From positions 4,402,001 to 4,466,000 of the forward strand of contig NC_063013.1 of assembly GCF_020509005.1 (NCBI RefSeq): a stretch of DNA of 64,000 nt, written 5' to 3'. Every line of letters begins with the position of its first letter. Position 1 is the stretch's first letter. This document shows, piece after piece, positions 54,350 through 64,000 of this stretch. This DNA is from Fulvia fulva (Eukaryota > Ascomycota > Dothideomycetes > Mycosphaerellales > Mycosphaerellaceae). The position numbers were made by a program, and so were the translations under genes. Under the pieces are notes generated by a model. The model was not told where the DNA came from and made no database searches. It saw only the letters and a program-made list of their open reading frames with translations.

Positions 54350-57300
54350 AGCCCCCGCTCCTAGCCGGTCTCGTCGCGCTACGCCGTATCCTCTCTTCCT
54401 ATACTACTCCTACTAGGCGGTACTATTCTAGCTAGCCCTTCTCTAGTATCTAGTTCGTAATACGCCGTAGGTCCTTAACGTTATTAAGAAGTGCCCTAAT
54501 CGTCCGGTTCCTCGCCTTTACTATCTACTCTCCCCTTCCTAGCGACTACCTAGGGTAGACGAGGAGTACGTACCGTATATTCTAGGAGTAATAGCCGTAG
54601 GGGTAGCTAGTATTAGTATATTCTAGAGCCTTCCTCTATAATAGGTACCCCTAGAGGCCGATATGTTTGCTTTGTAGTTAGGTTACTATACTACTCTATA
54701 CCCTCGTAAGGCGGTAGTAGATAAGCTTTAGGGGGTACTTAACCGCGGATTTCGTAGCTAACTATTCCTTAGATTGTCCCGCTAGCTAAGGGCGTCTACT
54801 ATACCCTATAACCTAGTTATTCTACCTTTCCTTCTATAGTTACTCTATAAACATCTTCTTACCCTCCTATTATATTACTAGCTATTCGTCCCTTACCCGG
54901 TAGTTCGGCTCGTTTCCGGGTCGAATACCCTTATACGCTAGTACTAATTCGCGGGCCCTTACGACTATACTAGCGATGACCTTCTATACTAGGTACTATG
55001 CCGACTTACCTAAGTAGGAGGTCCGTAGTCCCTAGATATATAGGTCGATCGGCGGTATAGCGGTCTAGTACTTAAGCATCCTTATTAGTATCGACTTATA
55101 TACCCCGGTGACCTTCCTTAGGCATTAGTTTTAGATCTTCGCTAATAGCGCGACGAGTCCCTTTAATAGGTAGGCCCTCTCGCCTAAGGACTATACTTAG
55201 CTACTATAGGTAAGGACTAGCCGTATAATAGCTATATATAGAAGTCGTAACTACCGAAAGTCCGCCCCCTATATAGACGTAGTAAGCCTCTAGTATAATG
55301 CTATATTCTGTTTAGCTTTTCGTAATATTACCTATATATACTTCCTTTACCGTAGCGCCGGGTCTACCTATAGTCCGAGGATACTAAGCTGATTTGCCGG
55401 GTTAGTCGTATACCCCTATATCTAGATAGAAGTATATATATTATAGAACCGTAGCCGGCGCGTAAAGTGTATCAGATTGTACTTTTCTAGGGCAAACCGA
55501 GCCCTATACCTCCTAGCCTAGTCCTCGTAGATCTTGTGCTTCTCTTCTAGTAGCCTATAGTTCTCCTTAGTCGAGGAAGACTACGCTAGGGTGTTCGTCT
55601 CGTCTACAAAGCCGCTCGTAGCGGTGTTCTAGGATTCTAGGGCTAGGAGTAGCGTCGCTATAAAGAAGAGGAATAGAATAGGTAATAGCGTTAAGCCTTA
55701 CGGGATTCTAGTATAGACTACTTAAAATAGGCTTTTATACTAGCCGACTAGGATCGACGTGCTACGGTTTTAGAGGTAGGACCGTACGAAGTTAATAAGC
55801 TACTTAGGGAGTCCTTTCGACCTTAGGATATAGAGTAGCCGCGGGTATAACACGTAGTCGAAGGCTCCCGATATGTCTAGACTAAGTAAGGATACTACCT
55901 TGTCCCTATTCTTATACTAGATAGCCTTTACCTAAGAGGTAATAAGTTCTATCGCGGATAGCGTCGATCGCTATAGGCGCGTACCTATCTAGGTGTCCGG
56001 GAGTAGGGAGTATTCCTCTATCGCCTCGGAGAGTCTCGTTATAACTAGCTTCTTAAGCGCCCTCCTAAGAGTATTAAGGAGCGCAATTAGGCGGTACGAC
56101 TTTACCTACGTATAGTCTTCCTTTTACGGCTTACGTAGGACTACTATCGTCGATTGTTTAAATGCTATCGGGTAGTATCCGGTCTATAGGTAGGCGTTAT
56201 AGATCGCTACGACTACTAGGGCTAGTTGATCTCTATACTTCTTTAGTAGCTCGTTTGGGATCCTATCCGGCCCCGGGGCTTTCTTCGCCGGTAACTTCCT
56301 TAGTATAGCGGCAACTTCTCCCTCGGACATATTCTATTAGACCGCTATACTAGGGGCTACGGGAGTAGAGCTGTTTATATCGCTTAGATTAGCCTCGACT
56401 AGGGGCGGGAAGAACTTGCTAGCTAGTAGACGCGCCTTAGCCTCGGGGTCGCTAACCGGGCTACTAGGCGATTATAGCGCTAGGATAGAGAAGGAGGGGC
56501 CCTATATAGGGTCCTGTCGGGCCCATTTCGCTAGCTTCTATATCCTTACTAGCTTGTCGGCGATTTCTTCTACTATAGCTCTCTAGCCGACTACTTTCTC
56601 CCTCCGTATCGTAGCTTTCTTCTATTAGTATACCTCCCTATATACGTTCTAGGCCTCCTCGCTATAGCTACTCGTCTATACCCGGCGGGCTCTCCTTACT
56701 TCTCTTACTATCGTAGTACACTTCGGCGTCTAGTATAGTTTAGACTATATCGTTAGTTAGGTAAGCGGAACGTAGAGTAAGGTCGCTTTTCTTATTTCGT
56801 CTATTAACCCTTAGACTGCCTCGTCTATCTCGTCTTTACTATTGTATTACTACTATGCGATCTAGACTAGCCTCTCGGAGTCGTCGAGGTATACCTAGAT
56901 ATTAGTCTAGTAGGCCTTTCCCTAGTTTAGCTTAGGGGTTCTCGCTAGTATATATTATATCTATATTGTAATAGAGGTCCTAACTAGTATATAGTCTAAC
57001 GACGCCTCGAGTTTATGTTCGATCCTATAGTAGGTTACTATATAGTAGTAGCTATCTAAGATCTAGGAGAGGTCGATCGTGCCTTAGAGTCCCCCTCTCT
57101 TCTAGGTGCCTAGGTCCTTCGGGGTATTAAGGGCAATTACGTTACTCGCTATCAAGTCGATTACTTCGTCGGCTATAGGGTACGGCTATATAAGGCTTTC
57201 CTAGAAGGGTAGTATATATTAAAGTCTCCTACTACGATGTAGTAGCCTTGTCTCTTAAGCGTACTATCTAGGTATCTATAGACCCTAAGGTCGCGGCTAG

Positions 57301-57658
57301 ACCTCGAGGCTAGCGGTTATATATATATATTGTGTATCTAAGTACTACCTACGTAGAGAGAGGTAATATCTCCCCCGCCTTCTTCGTCTATATAGTACAC
57401 TACCTCCTATTCGGATTCTAGTATGTCCTTACTAATATCGAAGTACGTACGGGGTCTACCGTCGCTTCGTAGGTATATCGTATAGCCTAGTAACTTATAG
57501 GTCGTTAGTCTCTTATAGTACGGATTAATCTATAGCTCCTAGATTACTAGGACGTAGTAGACGTACGGGTCCGCCTTGTATAGGAAATGGTTCTATACTA
57601 TATCCTTGCTATAGTTGACGTTATACTAGATAATACTAAGCGTATCGAGGCTAGTTAT
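54350..57658 (-). pseudogene. LINE-A2 ORF2: endonuclease-RT, broken
   Basis: The EEP endonuclease has VVGDFNIYYPS near 57195-57230. The RT (about 55400-56350) carries the catalytic motif GFVDETNTLA at 55590-55615. It reads F-V-D-E where F-V-D-D is expected; the D to E change (GAC to GAG) is not a RIP change. A C-terminal zinc-type motif (YPYGYYSQNIRYVLLVYP, with Cys and His now Tyr) lies near 54550-54620. Stops at Gln/Trp codons are common. Confidence 0.85.
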
Positions 57659-58950
57659 TGTTATCGATATTCATTTCCTCTATAATGTCCTATGTCCTAT
57701 TACCTAGCGCGTCCTAGTCTACGCCTATCGGCTATATACTAAAGGGGAGCCGGGCCTAGTTAGATTCCCTCGCCGTAGCTAGTAGAGCACGTGGCCTCCC
57801 GTACGCCCTAGGTTACGTATCCTTTATATCGTTCTCGGCCCTAGGGCGCTTATACCCGACCGCCGCTAGTTAGTTCCGGTATAGGCTAGCCTTACGGTCG
57901 CCGTAGAATATTAGGGCGACGGTTCTGTTTATAATTGCCTTGTTTTTCGCTAGTTTCCGCTACGGGCATTCCGTACTATACGATAGGTAGTGCCCCGGAC
58001 AGTTTACGTACCGTCTCGTAGTCGATATATAGTCCCTAGATATATAGTCTCCTATATAGTTCGAGTAGGCCTACTTGTTTATATACGTATAGGTTTAGTG
58101 TCTATACTATTAGTCTTTGAAGTATTAGAGGATACGAAAGGATAAGGAGTACTTTTCTACTATCTTAAGGCTATATTACTAGATCAGGCCTTGTTCTATT
58201 ACTAGATTCGCCGCTTTCGCGTCTTATAGCTATACGATTAGCGCCGAGGCCTTCTTACCTTCTAGCTATTTCCTATAGAGCCAAGTCGCCTTCTAGATTA
58301 GAGAGTTAAGAGTGACCGGGTTGTCCTCTTAGAGAGCGCGTAGGTAACCCTAGTTAGTTAGGTCAAACTCCTTAGGCATATCGTAGACTAGGATCGTAAA
58401 TTGTTTCGTTAAGACCTTCGCTAATGCCGTAACCTTAGATGCCTACTATAGCTATGCCTCTAGGTGCCTCCTAGTAGTAGTAGAGCTAGTATAGATCTAT
58501 AGAGTACCGTTAGACTATTAGTTCACTACGACCACCCCTAGTTAGTTAATTCGTTAGGCGAGCTCCTTGTTCGATAGCTTCGCAACTTCGGCCTAGTCTT
58601 CCTTTACTACAATACGGATCGTAACTATATCGTGCGTTAGGCGGGGGCCTAGTATCGATGCCGCGACCGATACCTAGCTATAGGGGTGTTGATTCCGGGT
58701 GGCCTTATTAATTGCCTAAGACGTCGTCCTTATTTCTTATTACCCTCGGTATTACGATAGTACTAGCGCCGTACGTAGCTAAGTGATCATTACCTATAGA
58801 GACCGGTATAGGAGCTAATCGTTAGTCTCTATACTTTTTACGTCCTCTATAAGTTACTACTAGTTATCTTAGGGGAGCTTCGCCTATAGAGCCGTAGGCG
58901 CCGGTAGTACCGTAGCCTAGGCTACTATTACCTAGGAGTTACCTAATATA
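57651..58950 (-). pseudogene. LINE-A2 ORF1, broken
   Basis: This is the counterpart of LINE-A1 ORF1 (493-1790) and LINE-A3 ORF1, heavily interrupted by TAG. The zinc-knuckle region lies near 58010-58140 with several Cys and His changed. It ends at TAG 57651-57653, overlapping the probable ORF2 start at 57656-57658. Confidence 0.8.
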
Positions 58951-60549
58951 GCTAGGCACCTCCGCGGCGTTTAGGGCTATAGAGCTAAAGAAATAGGGTA
59001 AAGAGAACTTTAAGCTATCTAACTTAAATAAGGTAGAACTCCCTTAATCCTAGGGGTAGTAGCCTGCTTTATAGATCGTTAGAATAGCCTTAATAAGGGC
59101 TTTCGAATATATCGTGTTTAGCGATAGCGCCGATTCTTCCTTCCGCGTAGGTATCTATAAGTCAAATTCCTATAACTAATAATACGCCTTAGTCTTTAAT
59201 ACGATACGAGGGTAGTAGAGTAGAAGGCAAGAAGCTAGTACGACTAGATGTCGAAGATACTCGTCTCTCGTCTTACGAGGACAATAGTAAAGGCATCGAC
59301 TTTATATAGTTTATTAATAGTATATCGCCTCCTCGTATAGACTAGATCGACTTCGACGATATAGACTTCGAGTACGATATAATAAACTATAAGATCGCCG
59401 ATACCGAAGTATTTAAGAGGGTAGTTACCTTACGGCCTAATACTATATATCTTAAGGTTAAGAGTACTATAGATAGGTACGCCTACTAGAAGGTCATACT
59501 CGACTACTCGCGAGCCTAGGTACGACGCTATTACGAGGAACGCGATCAAGTCGATACTAAACTCGCGAAGCTCTAAGAAGAATATAATGTCGTCTTCGAA
59601 GACCGATAGGATATAGCGACCGAGCGAGATAAGATATAAGCCGATACTATAATATATTAAATATCCTAGGAAGATACTAAGGCCCGTATCTAGACACTAT
59701 AAATAGCCTTAGACGACGCCGTAACTAAGGAACACTATTAGAAGATTACCGATAAGCTAGTAGGCCGTATTAATACTACTAATAGCTATCTCGAGTAAGT
59801 AGAGGACGAAGTTGACTAACTTAAGGCCAAGATTATATAGTAGGATACTAAGACCTCGTAACTTAAGATATAAGCCTAGCTTACCGCCTTACTAAGCGAG
59901 CGAGACCGCCCGCTCACTTTTCCTAAGTAGTTACGACCCTAGTAATAGTCGTAGTAGTAAGAATAGTAGACTACTAGTCTAGAAGGATTCCTATAAGCCG
60001 GTACCCGTCGTTCTTAGACTCTAGTAGATAGCGGCTATCGGGCCCGTACCTATAACCGTACTACCCGCGCCGGTTCTCTCGTACCCTTAGTAGCCCGTAC
60101 TAATAATACTACAATATTCGCCGCCTAGACCGACTAACGTTTCCCCTATCCTAAAGAGTTCGACAACTTAGGCGAGCTCTCCTATATCGACTAGAAAGAG
60201 AGCTATAAGGACTCTATCGCGGTACGATATACTATATAAACACTTTACCTTAATATCTTTAACTACGTTAAGCGTTATACTCTCGGTACCCCTAGGGATA
60301 TTATCCGTACGGCTATCGAGAACGACGATTAGGTAAGCCTCGAGGATATATAGGACGAGTTAGAGGACAACTTCGGTAAGAATCCTCGAGATATTAAGCT
60401 TAAGGCTAGACGCGACCTATACTAGCTAAAGTAGAAGTACGGCTAGGAGTTTAGTAGATATATCGTCAAATACCGCCGCCTTAGCGTATAAGATACTTAG
60501 CTTCGACAAGCCTACCTACTACTAATATTATTACTAGAACGGCATGCCT

Positions 60550-62422
60550 TATACAATTATAATAGAAGCCGATAATAGTAAGCCTAAGGCGCCGAAACTA
60601 GTATTACCCGAGCTAGAACCCGATATCTATTTTATTAGCGCGGACGCCTATTATCGTATAGTAAAGCGAGCCTAGAAGCGATAAGACTAGCTAGACGCCG
60701 ATAAGCTCTTCGTACTATAGCCGGAGGATTTCGACGACGAGGAGTATACCTCTACCTTCGCTATATCGCTAGATAATTTAGAAATCTTTATAAATAAGAA
60801 TAAGGTATAGGACCCTAAGGTCAAGCTACCGCCCGAATATTACGACCTAGCCGATGCCTTTAGGTATAAGAGCGAGTTTAAGCTACCTAAGTATAGCCCG
60901 TCCGACTATACGATCAACTTGAAACTAGGATTAGAAGCGTAGCGACCCTATAAGAAGGCCTTTAGTATAAACCCGGATTAGCTAGTAGTCGTTAAGAAAT
61001 TCATTAATAATAGTATAGCTAACGGCACGGTCGAACTATCTAAATCAGACATATCGTCCCCCGTATTAATTATTAAAAAGCTAGGAGGCGGACTCCGCGT
61101 CTACGTCGACTACCGCGCCCTAAATACTATTATAGTCAAGGACCGATACCTAATACCTCTATTAAGGGAGACACTTAAGCGAGTTTCTAAGGCCAAGTAG
61201 TTTACTAAGCTTAACATCGTCGCCGTATTTAATAATATACGTATCCGTAAGGGGGACGAATAGATGACCGCCTTTATTACTAGGTATAGATTATACTAGT
61301 TTAAGGTCCTTCCGTTCGGCCTCTATAATAGCCCTAGTAGTTAGTAGCGTAAGATTAACGACATCCTCCGAGAATTCCTAGACGACTTTACTATAGTATA
61401 CCTCAATAATGTCCTAATTTATACGGACGGCTCCTTAGATAATTATAGAGCTTACGTACGAAAGGTCCTATATATACTACGGAATATAGGGCTACTAGTA
61501 GATATCGATAAGTATAAATTCTACGTTAAACGAATTAAATACCTAGGCCTTATCATTACGACAGAGGGCGTCAAGATAGACCCTATAAAGATTGAAGCTA
61601 TTATAAACTAGGAGGTGCCTTATAACGTTAAGAACGTTCTTACGTTCCTTAGCTTTACTAGATTCTATAGGAAGTTTATCTACGCCTTCTCTAAAGTAAC
61701 CGCGTACCTTATAGACCTTACGAAGACAAGTAAAAAGAGCAAAGTCGACGGTAAGGTAGTTAAGAAGCTACTCTTTATATAGACCTAATAGTACGATATA
61801 GCCTTTAAGGAACTTAAGTAGCGCTTTAGCTAAGTAGGTGTACTAGCCTATTATTAACTAGGCGAGCAGATTTAGGTAGAAATAGACTCTAGCGACTAGG
61901 TCAATATAGGGGTACTGTTATAGGTAATTAACGGCGTCCTTAGACCCGTAGTATTCTACTCGAAGAAGCTTAGTCCGTAAGAATATAACTACGACATTTA
62001 CGATAAAGAGCTACTAGCTATCGCCAAGGCGTTTAAGGAATAGTAACCGGAACTTATCGGCGCTATAGACGATAAGCTAGTTCGGGTACTTACCGATTAC
62101 CGTAATCTTAAGTACTTTATAACTACTAAGTAGCTTAACCGGCGCTAGGTACGCGAGGCTAAGTTCCTGTCCTAGTTTAACTTTAAGATTACCTATCGTC
62201 CGGGCGCCTAAGTAACGAAACTAGATAGTCTTACCCGTCGCTCTTAGGCCATACCGGTAGGGGTAGACGATACTAGAACGTAGTATTAATAATAGACTAT
62301 TCTAAAACCCTATAACCTAGACATCGTCACTTAGTTCGCTATATAAGTATAGGACGACCTACTAATAAACTATTAAGTACTATTATATATCTTGCTAACG
62401 CTTATCGATCTCTACGCCAAAA
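60550..62422 (+). pseudogene. Gypsy-3 pol: RT and RNase H, broken
   Basis: The plus frame starts with IIIEADNSKPKAPKLVLPE and enters [90 protein letters not shown] for catalytic YLDD (61399-61410), FLSFTRFYRKFIYAFS. RNase H follows: [50 protein letters not shown]. It ends at RHIRKL where LINE-A3 starts. No aspartic protease is found between gag and RT, which suggests an internal deletion near 60545. Confidence 0.85.
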
Positions 62423-62589
62423 CAAGACATATTCGAAAGCTCTAATTAAGGCCATTCTAACGATATATAAAGCAGGCCACTGCCCCTAGGACTAAGGGAG
62501 TTCTACCTTATTCAATCTAGATAGCTTGAAGCCCTCTTCACCCTATTTCTTTAGCTCTAAACGCCGCGGAGGTGCCTAGCTACATTAGG

Positions 62590-63880
62590 CAACTCCTAGG
62601 CAATAGTAGCCTAGGCTACGGCACTAACGGCGCCTACGGCCCTATAGGCAAAGCCCCCCTAAGACAACTAGTAGCAACTTATAGAGGACGTAAAAAGTAT
62701 AGAAACTAACGATTAGCTCCCTTACCGGTCTCTATAGGTAATGATTACTTAGCTACGTACGGCGCTTATACTGTCGTATTACTAAGGGCAATAAGAAATA
62801 AGGACGACGTCCTAGGCGATTAGTAAGGCCACCCGGAATCAATACCCCTATAGCTAGGTATCGGCCGCGGCATCGATACTAGGCCCCCGCCTAACGCACG
62901 ATATAGTTACGATCCGTATTATAGTAAAGGAAGACTAGGCCGAAGTTACGAAGCTATCGAACAAGGAGCTCGCCTAACGAATCAACTAACTAGGAGTGGT
63001 CGTAGTGAACTAACAGTCTAACGGTACTCTATAGATCTATACTAGCTCTACTACTACTAGGAGGCACCTAGAGGCATAGCTATAGTGGGCATCTAAGGTT
63101 ACGGTATTAGCGAAGGTCTTAACGAAACAATTTACGATCCTAGTCTACGACATGCCTAAGGAGTTTGACCTAACTAACTAGGGTCACCTACGCGCTCTCT
63201 AAGAGGACAACCCGGTCACTCTTAACTCTCTAATCCAGAAGGCGACTTGGCTCTATAGGAAATGGCTAGAAGGCAAGAAGGCCTCGGCGCTAATAGTATA
63301 GCTATAAGACGCGAAAGCGGCGGATCTAGCGATAGAATAAGGCCTAGTCTAGCAATATAGCCTTAAGATAGTAGAAAAGTACTCCTTATCCTTTCGTGTC
63401 CTCTAATGCTTCAAATGCTAATAGTATAGACACCAAACCTATACGTACATAAACAAGTAGGCCTACTCGAACTATATAGGAGACTATATATCTAGGGACT
63501 ATATATCGACTACGAGACGGTACGCGAACTGTCCGGGGCACTACCTATCGTATAATACGGAATGCCTATAGCGGAAACTAGCGAAAAACAAGGCAATTAT
63601 AAACAGAACCGTCGCCCTAAGATTCTACGGCGACCGTAAGGCTAGCCTATACCGGAACTAACTAGCGGCGGTCGGGTATAAGCGCCCTAGGGCCGAGAAC
63701 GATATAAAGGATACGTAACCTAGGGCGTACGGGAGGCCACGTGCTCTACTAGCTACGGCGAGGGAATCTAACTAGGCCCGGCTCCCCTTTAGTATATAGC
63801 CGATAGGCGTAGACTAGGACGTATAAGGTAGTAGGACATAGGACGATATAGAGGAAATGATTGTCGATACCGATAACTAG
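62590..63880 (+). pseudogene. LINE-A3 ORF1 (zinc-knuckle protein), broken
   Basis: This is the best kept LINE-A ORF1. The central part reads AEVTKLSNKELA, LGVVVVN, WASKVTVLAKVLTKQFTI, VYDMPKEFDLTN and WLEGKKASALIV. The zinc region is near 63400-63600: CFKC, four residues and His, then NCPGHYLSYNTEC. Several TAG/TAA codons remain at Gln positions. It ends at TAG 63878-63880. The start is uncertain because ATG seems changed to ATA. Confidence 0.83.
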
Positions 63881-64000
63881 CCTCGATACGCTTAGTATTA
63901 TCTAGTATAACGTCAACTATAGCAAGGATATAGTCTAGAACTATTTCCTATACGAGGCGGACCCGCGCGTCCACTACGTCCTTATAATCTAGGAGCTATA
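63873..64000 (+). pseudogene. LINE-A3 ORF2 start (endonuclease), cut by window end
   Basis: This starts at ATA (63873-63875), probably a former ATG, overlapping the last bases of ORF1. It reads TSLDTLSII, a TAG for Gln, then YNVNYSKDIV and ADPRVHYVLIIQE, the standard N-terminus of LINE EEP endonucleases, including the catalytic Glu in IQE. The frame leaves the window. Confidence 0.82.

Larger units (their letters stand above)
54162..59163 (-). mobile_element. LINE-A2 (Tad1-like LINE), full length
   Basis: This 5,002-bp minus-strand LINE has a (TATC)n tail at 54162 and a 15-bp duplication AAATTCCTATAACTA (54147-54161 and 59164-59178). It is inserted in the gag of Gypsy-3. ORF1 and ORF2 are both present but heavily RIPed. 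Its 5' end extends about 40 bases further than the recognisable 5' ends of LINE-A1 and LINE-A3. Confidence 0.95.
53800..60540 (+). pseudogene. Gypsy-3 gag, split by LINE-A2, broken
   Basis: The N-terminal part lies at about 53800-54146 and the rest at 59179-60540. A coiled-coil-like region (59480-59930) has ERDQVDTKLAKLQEEYNVVFEDRQDIATERDKIQ and later YLEQVEDEVDQLKAKI. The capsid-like part (60150-60540) reads FPYPKEFDN, IRTAIENDDQ and LKARRDLYQLKQKYGQEFSRYIVKY. The gene passes straight into pol-like sequence at about 60545 without a zinc knuckle. Stops at Gln/Trp codons are common. Confidence 0.72.
53525..62422 (+). mobile_element. Gypsy-3, Ty3/Gypsy element split by LINE-A2 and cut by LINE-A3
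   Basis: Plus-strand pieces are 53525-54146 and 59179-62422. The first joins the second across LINE-A2 in one reading frame (IPELQIPIT continuing NNTPQSLIRYEG). The leftmost 300 bp (53525-53800) have a TATA-like CTATATAAG (about 53544) and may be the LTR and leader, but no second LTR is visible to prove it. Sequence runs to the RNase H/integrase junction, where LINE-A3 cuts it. Confidence 0.8.
62423..64000 (+). mobile_element. LINE-A3, 5' part, runs off the window
   Basis: This plus-strand LINE-A copy starts inside Gypsy-3 at the RNase H-integrase region. It keeps more CpA than LINE-A1 or LINE-A2. It is the reverse complement of 57531-59125, so LINE-A2 and LINE-A3 form inverted arms around 3.3 kb of Gypsy-3. 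Confidence 0.92.

Noticed and set aside
1..64000. Stop-codon reassignment (TAG read as Gln or Trp)
   Set aside because: TAG replaces both Gln and Trp, and Cys-to-Tyr, His-to-Tyr and Asp-to-Asn changes accompany it. LINE-B2 uses CAG, CAA and TGG at sites that are TAG or TAA in LINE-B1. RIP explains all of this; a code change does not.
1..64000. Host genes, tRNA, rRNA, CRISPR, telomere or plasmid features
   Set aside because: No intact coding frame, cloverleaf, rRNA motif, spaced direct-repeat array or telomere repeat was seen; all coding traces belong to transposons.

Overview
The window looks like gene-free heterochromatin from a filamentous ascomycete (Pezizomycotina-type) fungus. I find no intact host gene, tRNA or rRNA. 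Nearly every base can be assigned to transposable elements: Tad1-like LINEs, Ty3/Gypsy LTR elements with chromodomains, Copia fragments and pogo/Fot1-like DNA transposons. Almost all show the footprint of repeat-induced point mutation (RIP). CpA and TpG are nearly absent, TpA and CTAG are very common, CpG is kept, and reading frames are full of TAG/TAA where Gln or Trp is expected. The species cannot be named from the sequence. Family names such as LINE-A or Gypsy-1 are local labels used only here.

Layout. 1-1950: 5' part of a LINE-A copy (minus strand). 1993-2318: scraps of LINE-A and a Copia reverse transcriptase (RT). 2331-15763: LINE-C (minus), split in its endonuclease by the complete Gypsy-1 (6210-14058, minus; 185-bp LTRs, 5-bp target duplication). 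15764-16950: LTR and gag of Gypsy-4. 17404-34156: pogo-1, split by Gypsy-5 (18688-33961; 161-bp LTRs). Gypsy-5 in turn holds a Copia piece, the 3' half of Gypsy-6 (minus), a protease-RT piece (Gypsy-7) and most of Gypsy-8. 34171-39103: LINE-B1 (minus). 39349-51532: Gypsy-2 (196-bp LTRs), split in its RT/RNase H region by LINE-B2 (43981-48954, minus), the least mutated element present. 51657-53522: pogo-2, complete with 69-bp terminal inverted repeats. 53525-62422: Gypsy-3, split by LINE-A2 (54162-59163, minus) and cut at its right end by LINE-A3 (62423-64000, plus), which runs out of the window.

How the parts work together. This is a nested insertion record rather than a pathway. LINEs encode a zinc-knuckle ORF1 and an endonuclease-RT ORF2; Gypsy elements encode gag, protease, RT, RNase H and integrase; five Gypsy lineages end in a chromodomain, which is known to steer integration to methylated-histone chromatin and would explain self-nesting. 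The most interesting pattern is that the catalytic Asp-Asp of RT is altered in all but one RT seen, mostly by TpG-to-TpA changes. The one RT kept intact (Gypsy-6) and both pogo DDD triads use codons without a TpG at those residues. LINE-B1 and LINE-B2 form a gap-free natural pair for reading RIP. LINE-B2 also shows a TAATG stop/start overlap and a 5' end shared with the unrelated LINE-A.
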